Part shown: piece by piece, positions 1-5,435 of the stretch
How positions within the stretch are numbered: the stretch's first letter is position 1
Layout: each line of letters starts with the position of its first letter
Assembly: GCA_021163705.1 (NCBI GenBank)
Contig: JAGGTO010000013.1
Span: 1-7,092, forward strand
Reading direction: 5' to 3'
DNA: 7,092 nucleotides
Origin: Thermoplasmata archaeon
Lineage (GTDB): Archaea; Thermoplasmatota; Thermoplasmata; Thermoplasmatales; Aciduliprofundaceae
The notes under the pieces: model-generated
Database searches by the model: none
Told to the model about the DNA's origin: nothing
The model's input: only the letters and a program-made list of their open reading frames with translations
Program-made: the position numbers and the translations under genes

Positions 1-36
1 GAAGCCTCTCTTGGGATGGGGGCAATATTTGGATGA
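1..36 (+). CDS. C-terminal end of an upstream gene (partial, unknown)
   Basis: The frame starting at base 1 reads EASLGMGAIFG and then TGA at 34-36. That stop overlaps the ATG of nep1 in an ATGA arrangement identical to the ones at 695-698 and 3178-3181, which is the main reason to call it a gene end. Eleven residues, rich in Gly and small hydrophobics, are too few to identify a family. If real, it is the preceding member of the nep1 operon. The nep1 frame is also open up to the window edge, so the stub could instead be non-coding. Confidence 0.4.
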   Translation, partial: EASLGMGAIFG

Positions 37-698
37 TGCATCTAATACTCGGGGATTCAGAGCTGGAAATTGTGCCTCATCCGATACAGGGGCATCCTGC
101 AGTAGTAAAGCATGCTAAGCTCAGGAAAAAGAGGCCATCCAGAATTCTTCTCGATGCATCTTTTCATCATCAGGCCATTAGAAGCAAATATCCTCAGGAA
201 GCGGAGAGGAGAGGAAGGCCGGATATTGTGCACTTATTCCTCATGAATTCTCAAGAATCTCTCCTCAACAAATATGGATTGTTGAGGGTATATATACACA
301 CAAGAAACAACGATGTTATAAAAATAGCACCTGAAACAAGATTGCCCAAGGCATATCATCGCTTTGTTGGCCTGATGGAGCATGTTTTTCAAAATAAATA
401 TGTGCCAGATAAGGAGAATCCTTTGCTTCTGCTTGAGAAAATGAGCTTAAAAGCCTTGGCCGAAGAATGTGGTGGGAAAATAGTTGTGCTTTCTGAAAAG
501 GGAAAAAGGGTGAAACTGAAAGATTATGAGCTTTCTAAGGATGTAACATTCATAATAGGGGGATTTCCAAGTGGGGATTTTCTCAGTAATCTGGATTTTG
601 CAGATGAAATTATCTCCATCCATGAATCCACACTCATGGCATGGGTTGCCGCCTATGAAATAATAGCGGAATATGAGAGGAGGTATCTGGAAATATGA
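33..698 (+). CDS. nep1: 16S rRNA (pseudouridine-N1-)-methyltransferase Nep1 (Emg1 family)
   Basis: Nep1 is a SPOUT-class, S-adenosylmethionine-dependent enzyme that N1-methylates a pseudouridine in the small-subunit rRNA and acts in 30S assembly. At 221 residues it is close to the roughly 205-220 usual for archaeal members. Visible family features are the opening MHLILGDSELEIVP, the basic stretch around 24-38 (KHAKLRKKRPSRILLDAS), RRGRPDIVH at 59-67 for rRNA binding, the IHTRNNDVIKI strand near 88-98, IGGFPSGDF at 175-183 (the SAM-binding knot loop) and the terminal ISIHESTLMAWVAAYEI helix region. ATG 33 and ATG 36 are both possible starts: 33 gives the ATGA overlap with the preceding stop, while 36 gives the more typical single Met before HL. 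A G-rich run (18-22) may serve as the ribosome binding site. The gene is followed by a CRM-domain gene with a 4-base overlap, so the two are almost certainly co-translated. The next residues upstream lack family similarity, which argues against a longer start. Confidence 0.93.
   Translation: MMHLILGDSELEIVPHPIQGHPAVVKHAKLRKKRPSRILLDASFHHQAIRSKYPQEAERRGRPDIVHLFLMNSQESLLNKYGLLRVYIHTRNNDVIKIAPETRLPKAYHRFVGLMEHVFQNKYVPDKENPLLLLEKMSLKALAEECGGKIVVLSEKGKRVKLKDYELSKDVTFIIGGFPSGDFLSNLDFADEIISIHESTLMAWVAAYEIIAEYERRYLEI
675..684 (+). promoter_or_regulatory. Shine-Dalgarno site for the CRM-domain gene
   Basis: GAGAGGAGGT lies inside the last codons of nep1, 10 bases ahead of the ATG at 695. It contains GGAGGT, complementary to the 3' end of archaeal 16S rRNA. 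It fixes the start of the downstream gene and supports coupled translation from one mRNA. Confidence 0.7.
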
Positions 699-931
699 GA
701 GAAGAAGGTAGAGATATAAAAGCCACCGTGCAGGTTGGAAAGAAGGGGATAACCAAGGAGCTTATAGAAGAGATAAAATCTCAGCTTAAAAAGAGAAAGA
801 GAATTAAGATAAGCTTTCTCAAAAATGCAGACAGGGAAAATTTTAAGGGAAAGGTGGAAGAGATAGCTCAGAAGGTTGGAGCGGAGATAGAGGAGATAAG
901 GGGATTCACATTTATTCTTCGGAAGAAATAA
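695..931 (+). CDS. CRM/YhbY-domain RNA-binding protein
   Basis: This 78-residue protein is essentially a single CRM domain (CRS1/YhbY family), a small alpha/beta fold that binds structured RNA and, in bacteria, associates with ribosomal-subunit precursors. Supporting residues are VQVGKKGITKELIEEI at 12-27 with the GxxG-type loop GKKG at 15-18, the basic LKKRKRIKISFLK segment at 31-43, a helix with VEEIAQKVGAEIEEI at 54-68, and the closing RGFTFILRK at 69-77, the usual last strand of the domain. The ATG overlaps the nep1 TGA (ATGA) and is preceded by a strong GGAGGT. Its placement directly after a 16S rRNA methyltransferase gene fits a ribosome-assembly role, though the precise RNA target cannot be read from sequence. 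Its last 20 bases are also the last 20 bases of the convergent HIT gene. Confidence 0.85.
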   Translation: MREEGRDIKATVQVGKKGITKELIEEIKSQLKKRKRIKISFLKNADRENFKGKVEEIAQKVGAEIEEIRGFTFILRKK

Positions 932-1406
932 GCTTTAGGGCTTCCTTCAATTCTTTATAGCTCTCCCTTATACCCTCCACTATTATCTTTGTATCCGATA
1001 GCACGGGCATGAAGTTGGTATCTCCATTCCACCTTGGAACTATATGCACATGAATATGGCCTTCTATTCCAGCTCCGGCAACTCTGCCAATATTTATTCC
1101 AATATTGAATCCCTGGGGTTTCATGGCTTTTTTGATAGCCTTTACTCCAAGGGATGTGAGCCTGTAGAGATCCAAGATCTCCTCCTCGGTCAGATCCTCA
1201 AAGTTGGCCACATGTCTATAGGGTGCTACCATAATATGCCCCGGGTTATATGGATAGTTATTCATTATAATGAATGCCTTTTTTCCTCTGTAAAGTATTA
1301 GGTTTTTCTCATCCTCTCTCTCCTTGGGAAACCTGCAAAATATGCATTCTTCAATTTTTTCCATTCGCACATACTCTATTCTCCAAGGAGCCCAGAGAAG
1401 TTTCAT
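912..1406 (-). CDS. HIT-family nucleotide hydrolase/phosphorylase (Ap4A-phosphorylase-like)
   Basis: The 164-residue product belongs to the histidine-triad superfamily, which cleaves nucleoside phosphoester or phosphoanhydride bonds through a nucleotidyl-histidine intermediate. The triad is H117-I-H119-V-H121-I, inside HIHVHIVPRWNGDTN (117-131). The N-terminal WAPWR (5-9) followed by CIFC (C21, C24) is characteristic of the long HIT branch that includes Ap4A phosphorylases and zinc-containing relatives. NPGH at 54-57 and APYRHV at 61-66 are further family motifs, H65 being a possible metal ligand. The substrate (Ap4A, adenylated or other dinucleotides) is inferred from family only. It should be cytosolic; no signal peptide is seen. 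The gene starts at ATG 1406 with no Shine-Dalgarno site, consistent with a very short leader from the divergent promoter shared with truA. Its 3' end runs 20 bases into the convergent CRM gene. Confidence 0.9.
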   Translation of the reverse strand: MKLLWAPWRIEYVRMEKIEECIFCRFPKEREDEKNLILYRGKKAFIIMNNYPYNPGHIMVAPYRHVANFEDLTEEEILDLYRLTSLGVKAIKKAMKPQGFNIGINIGRVAGAGIEGHIHVHIVPRWNGDTNFMPVLSDTKIIVEGIRESYKELKEALKLISSEE

Positions 1407-1415
1407 GAGTATGAA

Positions 1416-1432
1416 ATTGGAAACATATATTA
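1416..1432 (+). promoter_or_regulatory. Putative BRE/TATA promoter of truA
   Basis: GGAAA followed by CATATATTA is centred near 1428, about 27 bases upstream of the truA ATG at 1455. No ribosome binding site lies in the pyrimidine-rich CTTTTTACCTTT just before the ATG, so transcription starting at or beside the A of ATG (a leaderless mRNA) is the simplest reading. Confidence 0.55.
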
Positions 1433-1448
1433 AAAATTATACCTTTTT
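1426..1448 (-). promoter_or_regulatory. Putative promoter of the HIT gene (minus strand)
   Basis: Read on the minus strand, this is a purine-rich element (AAAAAGG, BRE-like) followed by an AT-rich TATAATTTTTAATATA tract, centred about 25-33 bases ahead of ATG 1406. The spacing fits a leaderless or near-leaderless transcript. It overlaps the truA promoter on the other strand, so the exact TATA position cannot be fixed. Confidence 0.45.
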
Positions 1449-1454
1449 ACCTTT

Positions 1455-2216
1455 ATGCTCTTGAAATTTGCCTACGATGGAACAAAGTTCTTTGGATACC
1501 AGAGGCAGAAGGATGTGCCAACTGTGGAAGGCGAGATTCTCAAAATTCTCAAAAAATTTAAAATTGCAAGAAATATAAGAAGTGCATCCCGAACAGATAG
1601 GGGAGTAAGTGCCCTGGGAAATGTCATTCAGATAGAATCATCGATGGATCCAAAGCGTGTGGTAGGAATTCTAAACTCAAATCTCAAGTATATTTATTTT
1701 CATTCCTTTGCTCTTGAAGACATAAATCCAAGATATGCGGAGCTGCGATGGTATCGCTATCATCTTCTGAACATTGGATATGATTTAGATAGACTGAAGG
1801 AAGCTGCCAAGATATTCCAGGGAAAACATGATTTCATAAATTTCACCAGGGCCAGAAAGAACACTACCCTTGAAATTAGGAAAATAGAGGTAGATGTACA
1901 GGGAGATTTAATAACCATAGACTTCTATGCACAGAATTATCTCTGGAATTTAATAAGACGAATTGTGGCAGCCATGGAAAAATATGCTCTCGGCCTTGAT
2001 TTTGGGGAGGAGGTGTTTGAGAGAAGAATGAATTTTGGCATAGCTCCTCCAGAGCCCTTAATTCTTATGGATATCATGTATAATTTCGAATTCACTCCGG
2101 TTAAAATGAAAGAGAAGAGAAGAAGGGAGATCTCAATACCATTTCTCCATTCGCTTCTCTATTACTACCTTTCCCAAGGTGTATGGGAAAAATATAAATC
2201 ATTTAAACTTATTTAA
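1455..2216 (+). CDS. truA: tRNA pseudouridine synthase A (TruA family)
   Basis: TruA-family enzymes isomerise uridines in the tRNA anticodon stem-loop (positions 38-40) to pseudouridine. The 253-residue protein has the standard two-lobed layout. It opens with LLKFAYDGTKFFGYQRQ at 2-18, and the catalytic motif SRTDRGVSALGN at 45-56 carries the nucleophilic aspartate D48. WYRYHLL at 99-105 supplies the conserved aromatic of the active site, FQGKHDFINFTR at 121-132 is a family hallmark, and YAQNYLWNLIRRIVAAM at 158-174 matches the usual FLWxMVR-type helix. PPEPLILMDI at 198-207 is the late conserved segment. The N-terminus begins directly at the first strand, supporting ATG 1455 as the start. 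It is probably the first gene of a unit continuing into a winged-helix gene 6 bases later. No key residue is missing. Confidence 0.93.
   Translation: MLLKFAYDGTKFFGYQRQKDVPTVEGEILKILKKFKIARNIRSASRTDRGVSALGNVIQIESSMDPKRVVGILNSNLKYIYFHSFALEDINPRYAELRWYRYHLLNIGYDLDRLKEAAKIFQGKHDFINFTRARKNTTLEIRKIEVDVQGDLITIDFYAQNYLWNLIRRIVAAMEKYALGLDFGEEVFERRMNFGIAPPEPLILMDIMYNFEFTPVKMKEKRRREISIPFLHSLLYYYLSQGVWEKYKSFKLI
2184..2199 (+). promoter_or_regulatory. Putative internal promoter for the winged-helix gene, inside the truA end
   Basis: TGGGAAAAATATAAAT contains a BRE-like GGGAAAA and a TATA element (AAATATAAAT) centred near 2195, about 28 bases ahead of the ATG at 2223. The spacing matches that of truA and of the 79-residue gene, implying a leaderless transcript. 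There is no Shine-Dalgarno site before ATG 2223, which argues that the gene is not solely translated from truA read-through. The AT-rich coding context makes chance occurrence possible. Confidence 0.45.
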
Positions 2217-2222
2217 CTTCCA

Positions 2223-2768
2223 ATGAAAGAAATTGAGATAGTGGATGATCCTGAGAAGATAAAGATTATAATTGAGGAAACAAGAAGCAAGATACTTAAT
2301 CTTTTGAGATTTAGGGATATGACCATATCAGAGCTTGCCTCCATTCTCAATAAGGATATCTCCACAGTTTTCAGGCATATCAAAAAACTTGAGAGGGCGG
2401 GTTTTGTGAAAGTCACTGGGGAGAGAAGGCTTCACAATGTCCCCGAAAAAATATATGGGAGAACGGCAAGAACATTCCTCCTAGCTCCGGAGAGCTACAA
2501 AAAGGATGTGGCTATTGAAAAGTTTAGCAAGAAGAGGATGGAGACGCTCATAAAAGCACTGAAATCAATTGGTTATACCGTTAAGAATAAGAGAGAACTC
2601 ATGGAGCTGTTGTTATACATCGATGACATACCACTTGAGGATATAGAGAATCTGCAGATGGATGTGGACTGGGGAATTCTTGGAAAGCTGAAAACAATAC
2701 TTGCAATGATCAAAATTGATGATGAAAAGTTAAAGAGATTGAGGGAGCTTATACGCAAAAAAGATTAA
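2223..2768 (+). CDS. Winged helix-turn-helix transcriptional regulator (ArsR-like)
   Basis: This 181-residue protein has an N-terminal winged-helix domain. The helix RSKILNLLR (21-29) is followed by MTISELASIL (33-42) and the recognition helix DISTVFRHIKKLERAGFV (45-62). A wing (64-80) contains the basic ERRLHNVPEKIYGRTARTFLL, a pattern common in archaeal ArsR-type or HTH_20-like regulators. The remainder (about 95-181) is helical and charged with no Cys cluster, so there is no visible metal-sensing site of the classic ArsR type; it may mediate dimerisation or bind an unknown ligand. It is presumably a cytosolic DNA-binding protein. It lies 6 bases after truA, but a TATA element within truA suggests it can be transcribed separately. 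Target genes are unknown; autoregulation or control of neighbouring genes would be guesswork. Its TAA overlaps the convergent yjbQ stop within TTAA. Confidence 0.82.
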   Translation: MKEIEIVDDPEKIKIIIEETRSKILNLLRFRDMTISELASILNKDISTVFRHIKKLERAGFVKVTGERRLHNVPEKIYGRTARTFLLAPESYKKDVAIEKFSKKRMETLIKALKSIGYTVKNKRELMELLLYIDDIPLEDIENLQMDVDWGILGKLKTILAMIKIDDEKLKRLRELIRKKD

Positions 2769-3181
2769 TCACCAATTATCTGCACAGCCACTCTCCTTTC
2801 TCTCCTTCGGATATCAAGCTCCACAAACACTATTTGTTGCCATGTGCCAAGAATCAAATGACCATCCACTATGGGAACGCATAAATCTGGCTTGAGAAAA
2901 GATGCCCTGATATGGGAGTGTCCATTTCCATCATGCCAGGTTTTTTCATGCTCGTAATTTATCCCCCTGGGAAATAGTCTCTCAAGGGCTGCAGGCAAAT
3001 CTTTTTTGAGCCCCGGCTCGTACTCAATGGTTGTTATGGCTGCAGTGGAGCCTATAGCAAAAACTAAAGCTATGCCGTTTTTAATTCCTGAACGCTCCAC
3101 AACGCTTTCCACCATTCCCGTGATATCTATTATATCCACCTCGCCAGATGTGCTTAAATTTATCTCCTCATAGTAATTCAT
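2765..3181 (-). CDS. YjbQ/UPF0047 family protein (secondary thiamine-phosphate synthase-like)
   Basis: The 138-residue protein is a full-length member of the UPF0047/YjbQ family, found across bacteria and archaea. The family is labelled 'secondary thiamine-phosphate synthase' on the basis of weak activity reported for E. coli YjbQ; the true physiological role is unsettled. Visible motifs are GSTAAITTIEYEPGL at 44-58, YEHEKTWHDGNGHSH at 76-90 with candidate ligand residues H78, H83, H88 and H90, VPIVDGHLILGTWQQI at 102-117, and the closing ELDIRRRERRVAVQIIG at 121-137. The usual LLGPS segment reads FLKPD here (95-99), a modest departure. The ATG overlaps the upstream gene's TGA (ATGA) and follows GAGGGTGAG, so it is translated from the same mRNA as the 79-residue protein. 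No thiamine-synthesis genes are nearby, so the context does not support that label. Confidence 0.88.
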   Translation of the reverse strand: MNYYEEINLSTSGEVDIIDITGMVESVVERSGIKNGIALVFAIGSTAAITTIEYEPGLKKDLPAALERLFPRGINYEHEKTWHDGNGHSHIRASFLKPDLCVPIVDGHLILGTWQQIVFVELDIRRRERRVAVQIIGD

Positions 3182-3417
3182 TCTCTCACCCTCATGGCCA
3201 GATAGGTACTAACATTTCCAACTTTACCAAACTGCTCTACAAATTTGGCAGCGAGCTCTTCATTTTCTGCCTCAAAAAGTACCACCATATCAGGCTTTCC
3301 AAATATTTCCAGCTTTTCAATTATCTTCACACCCTCCGGAACCCTTGCATTTCTGAGTAGATGAAACAAATCGCCATATCTCTCAGGATGCGCCGTTGCA
3401 AACATGACGAAGAGCAT
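3178..3417 (-). CDS. Small uncharacterised protein, ferredoxin-like fold (DUF3303/GYD-like)
   Basis: The product has 79 residues with an apparent beta-alpha-beta-beta-alpha-beta pattern: strand LFVMFATA (2-9), helix RYGDLFHLLRNA (13-24), the turn VPEGVKIIEKLEIFG (26-40), strand DMVVLFEA (43-50), helix NEELAAKFVEQFG (52-64), and final strand VSTYLAMRV (69-77). The 'PEGVK' turn followed by a strand and a D/E-rich helix resembles DUF3303 or GYD-type dimeric alpha/beta-barrel proteins, which often assemble as dimers and lack known function. No catalytic motif is evident. The start at 3417 is chosen because a TATA element is centred about 25 bases upstream; M5 is the only nearby alternative. Its TGA overlaps the ATG of the YjbQ-family gene, implying co-expression and possibly a functional partnership. 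The family assignment is tentative. Confidence 0.7.
   Translation of the reverse strand: MLFVMFATAHPERYGDLFHLLRNARVPEGVKIIEKLEIFGKPDMVVLFEAENEELAAKFVEQFGKVGNVSTYLAMRVRE
3185..3193 (-). promoter_or_regulatory. Shine-Dalgarno site for the YjbQ-family gene
   Basis: On the minus strand GAGGGTGAG sits just ahead of ATG 3181, with the GGTGA core 4 bases from the start. It lies within the end of the 79-residue gene and defines the internal start of the coupled pair. Confidence 0.6.
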
Positions 3418-3449
3418 ATACAGAGAAAAAATTAGAAAATATAAAACTT
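3418..3449 (-). terminator. T-rich gap after the S9 peptidase gene (possible intrinsic terminator)
   Basis: On the minus strand the whole gap is pyrimidine- and T-rich, including TTTTC and a TTTTTT run near 3425-3430. Archaeal transcription often ends at oligo-T tracts without a hairpin, so the same 32 bases could end the peptidase transcript and start the next one. There is no stem-loop to strengthen the call. Confidence 0.3.
3436..3447 (-). promoter_or_regulatory. Putative TATA box of the 79-residue/YjbQ operon
   Basis: On the minus strand TTTTATATTTTC is centred near 3442, about 25 bases before ATG 3417, in the 32-base gap after the S9 peptidase stop. No ribosome binding site precedes the ATG, so a leaderless transcript is likely. 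Confidence 0.5.
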
Positions 3450-5303
3450 TTACTTTTTCAAAATCTCCTGTATTCTGAACTCTTTTCCCTCCACAAGCTT
3501 CTTCTGGAAGAACTCCAGAAACATCTTGTAGCGCTTCATTCTGTGACTTGGTCTCCCTCTTATGCTATGACCATGCTCTCCCTTTTTGAATATTGCTATA
3601 TACACTTCCTTTCCCAGGCTCTTGAGAATATGATAGAACATAAGGCTCTGATCCAGGGGGCATCTGTAGTCTTCCAGGCTATGTATGAGAAGGAGAGGTG
3701 TCTTGACCCTATCTGCATAATAAATGGGGCTTAGTTTCCTGTAATTCTTGTTCTTGAAGGGATTCTTCCCAACCATCTCTCTATCATACCATAATCCTAT
3801 GTCTGAGAACGCATAGGATGTGAACCAGTTTGATATGCCATTTTCACTTATGGCCGCCTTGAATTTATCAGTTTGAGTTATCGCCCAGTTGGTCATGAAG
3901 CCTCCGTAGCTTATACCTGTGATTCCTATTCTCTCCGGATCAACATTCTCATGCTCTATCATCCATTCAACACCCTTCATAATGTCCTGGAAATCTTCAA
4001 GGCCCAGTCTTCCAATCACTTCCAAAGCGAAATTCTCATCGTAGCCAGCACTGCCCCTTGGGTTCACCATCATCACATAGAAACCATTATTTGCCAGAAG
4101 CTGTGCCTCTATGTTGAAAAGATAGCCATACATGCCCTTTGGTCCACCATGGACCTTCACAACCATGGGTGCCTTCTTTACCCTTCTCGGCCTAACATAC
4201 CAACCATCTATCTTCTTTCCATCAAAGCTTTCGTACTGGAAATGCACATATCTTAGGGGTCTCAGCTTTTTGAGAATTTCATCGTTATAGGAGGTATGCT
4301 TCCGAAGCTTTCCATCATAAATATAGAGCTCTCCAGGAGATGTGTCACTCATTATAAGCATAGCAACCTTGCCATCATTGCTCACATCAAAATCATAAAC
4401 ATACATCCCGCTCTCCACAATTCTTATTCTCTCATCACCTTCAAATTTCTCAATGTAAAGCGTGCCTGAGTTGGGGGTGAGGGCATAAACATTACCCTCT
4501 GCATCCAGCTTTCCCATATAATTGGTGAGGCCATATTTGGAAGTTATATCCTTAACCTTCTTTCCATCAAAGAGATGCAAATATCTGTGCTCAGAAATAT
4601 ACTTCATCCTCTTTTTGCCATGGAGAAGGAGGCATTTCCCATTGGATGCTATAGCATAAAATGATACTTTTTTGAAAAGCACCTTCTTTTTCCCTCTTTG
4701 ATAGCTCATTATGTCAAAGTATAGAAAGGGGTTCTTCACATAGGTCTTGGAATACACTATAGTGTTGCCATGCCACAACGCATTTTCCACATACTGGTCC
4801 TCAAATTCCTCCAGCGAAGTTTCACCCTCCGTATCATAAATCTCTATAACATTTTTCTCCATATCTCTGAAGCCCTTACCATTGAACCATGCGGGTACAC
4901 TGTCATCAAAGAAGAGATCCTCATCTTCCATCTTCTTTGAATAGAGGATGAGAATTCTCCGCGAGTCTTTATTCCAGTCCATACCAATTATGTTCTTAGC
5001 TTCCACCAGTTTCTTTGATGTCATTGTATCAAGCTCCAATAAATACAAATCACTCTTTTTCTTCTCCTCATCCTTCTTTAGATAGAGCATCTTTCTACCA
5101 TCCGGTGAGAATTTGGGCATCACTCCATCATCCACATACCTTCTCTTTCCCTCTACAAGGTCTTCAATGACTATGGTATTCTCATACTTGTTATCCTTCA
5201 TATTCACCTTTTTCAGTACATAGGCAACAAGCTTTCCATCCCTGCTTATTGCTACATTCTCCAGATACGAAAACTTTGCAAATGTATCCTCCTTCCATTT
5301 CAT
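3450..5303 (-). CDS. S9-family serine peptidase (acylaminoacyl-peptidase/prolyl-oligopeptidase type)
   Basis: This is an oligopeptide-cleaving serine peptidase of the alpha/beta-hydrolase class; family members trim short or N-acylated peptides in the cytosol. From ATG 5303 it has 617 residues, typical for S9C enzymes. The first roughly 345 residues form the beta-propeller that gates access (repeating strands such as AISRDGKLVAYVL, MPKFSPDGRKMLYL and DFDVSNDGKVAMLI). The rest is the catalytic domain, with the oxyanion-hole HGGP at 385-388, NPRGSAGY at 414-421, the nucleophile S465 in GISYGG, D545 in HSLEDYRCP and H577 in GEHGHSIRGRPSHR. The triad is therefore intact. No signal peptide or membrane segment is seen. 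Starts at GTG 5312 and ATG 5309 are also in frame, but they fall within GGTGAT (5313-5308), which looks like the ribosome binding site for ATG 5303. It is divergent from the thermosome gene, an arrangement that suggests shared control of protein turnover and folding, by inference only. Acyl-peptide versus prolyl specificity cannot be decided here. Confidence 0.92.
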   Translation of the reverse strand: MKWKEDTFAKFSYLENVAISRDGKLVAYVLKKVNMKDNKYENTIVIEDLVEGKRRYVDDGVMPKFSPDGRKMLYLKKDEEKKKSDLYLLELDTMTSKKLVEAKNIIGMDWNKDSRRILILYSKKMEDEDLFFDDSVPAWFNGKGFRDMEKNVIEIYDTEGETSLEEFEDQYVENALWHGNTIVYSKTYVKNPFLYFDIMSYQRGKKKVLFKKVSFYAIASNGKCLLLHGKKRMKYISEHRYLHLFDGKKVKDITSKYGLTNYMGKLDAEGNVYALTPNSGTLYIEKFEGDERIRIVESGMYVYDFDVSNDGKVAMLIMSDTSPGELYIYDGKLRKHTSYNDEILKKLRPLRYVHFQYESFDGKKIDGWYVRPRRVKKAPMVVKVHGGPKGMYGYLFNIEAQLLANNGFYVMMVNPRGSAGYDENFALEVIGRLGLEDFQDIMKGVEWMIEHENVDPERIGITGISYGGFMTNWAITQTDKFKAAISENGISNWFTSYAFSDIGLWYDREMVGKNPFKNKNYRKLSPIYYADRVKTPLLLIHSLEDYRCPLDQSLMFYHILKSLGKEVYIAIFKKGEHGHSIRGRPSHRMKRYKMFLEFFQKKLVEGKEFRIQEILKK

Positions 5304-5307
5304 TCCC

Positions 5308-5313
5308 ATCACC
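5308..5313 (-). promoter_or_regulatory. Shine-Dalgarno site deciding the S9 peptidase start
   Basis: On the minus strand GGTGAT lies 4 bases before ATG 5303. It is the same hexamer used ahead of the thermosome gene. It overlaps the alternative GTG 5312 and ATG 5309 codons, which favours ATG 5303 as the start. Confidence 0.6.
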
Positions 5314-5333
5314 GGAGCAAAATGTGTAACAAA

Positions 5334-5343
5334 CTATAAAAAA
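5334..5343 (-). promoter_or_regulatory. Putative TATA box of the S9 peptidase gene
   Basis: On the minus strand TTTTTTATAG is centred near 5338. Counting about 26 bases downstream places the transcript start near 5312, giving a leader of about 9 bases that just contains the GGTGAT site. Confidence 0.5.
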
Positions 5344-5390
5344 TTTTCACGGAGAATAAAGCTACTCCATATTTCATGGGCAAATCGTTA
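5344..5390. promoter_or_regulatory. Core of the divergent peptidase-thermosome intergenic region (candidate operator space)
   Basis: About 47 bases lie between the two opposed TATA elements. They hold short imperfect dyads: GGAG-N10-CTCC (5351-5368) and ATTT-N7-AAAT (5371-5385). Either could be a regulator site, but both are short enough to arise by chance. I could not match a known archaeal heat-shock operator here. Confidence 0.25.
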
Positions 5391-5400
5391 CTTTTATATA
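5391..5400 (+). promoter_or_regulatory. Putative TATA box of the thermosome gene
   Basis: CTTTTATATA, centred near 5397, is the best TATA-like element in the region. It predicts a transcript start near 5423 and a leader of about 13 bases that includes the GGTGAT ribosome binding site at 5425-5430. Confidence 0.65.
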
Positions 5401-5424
5401 GAAGAACTATCTTACCGACGATGA

Positions 5425-5430
5425 GGTGAT
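5425..5430 (+). promoter_or_regulatory. Shine-Dalgarno site of the thermosome gene
   Basis: GGTGAT ends 5 bases before ATG 5436 and 8 bases before ATG 5439. Its last base is the first base of the in-frame TTG 5430, which therefore cannot sensibly be the start codon. Confidence 0.75.
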
Positions 5431-5435
5431 TGAAG

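Noticed and set aside
1044..1301. 85-codon plus-strand open frame inside the HIT gene
   Set aside because: It lies wholly antisense to a gene with an intact HIT motif, has no ribosome binding site or promoter, and its translation resembles no family.
3543..4256. Plus-strand open frames within the S9 peptidase
   Set aside because: They are antisense to the catalytic domain of an intact peptidase, with no start signals and low-complexity or nonsensical translations.
5304..5312. GTG 5312 or ATG 5309 as the peptidase start
   Set aside because: Both fall within the GGTGAT site that best serves ATG 5303. A leaderless start at 5309 cannot be fully excluded, since the TATA centre is about 29 bases away.
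5326..5391. GTAAC (5326-5330) and GTTAC (5387-5391) as a heat-shock operator pair
   Set aside because: The half-sites are about 56 bases apart, whereas the HSR1-type site I recall (CTAAC-N5-GTTAG) is compact, and the outer bases do not match.
5430..5435. TTG 5430 as the thermosome start
   Set aside because: It overlaps the GGTGAT ribosome binding site; ATG 5436 or 5439 is correctly spaced and matches the family N-terminus.
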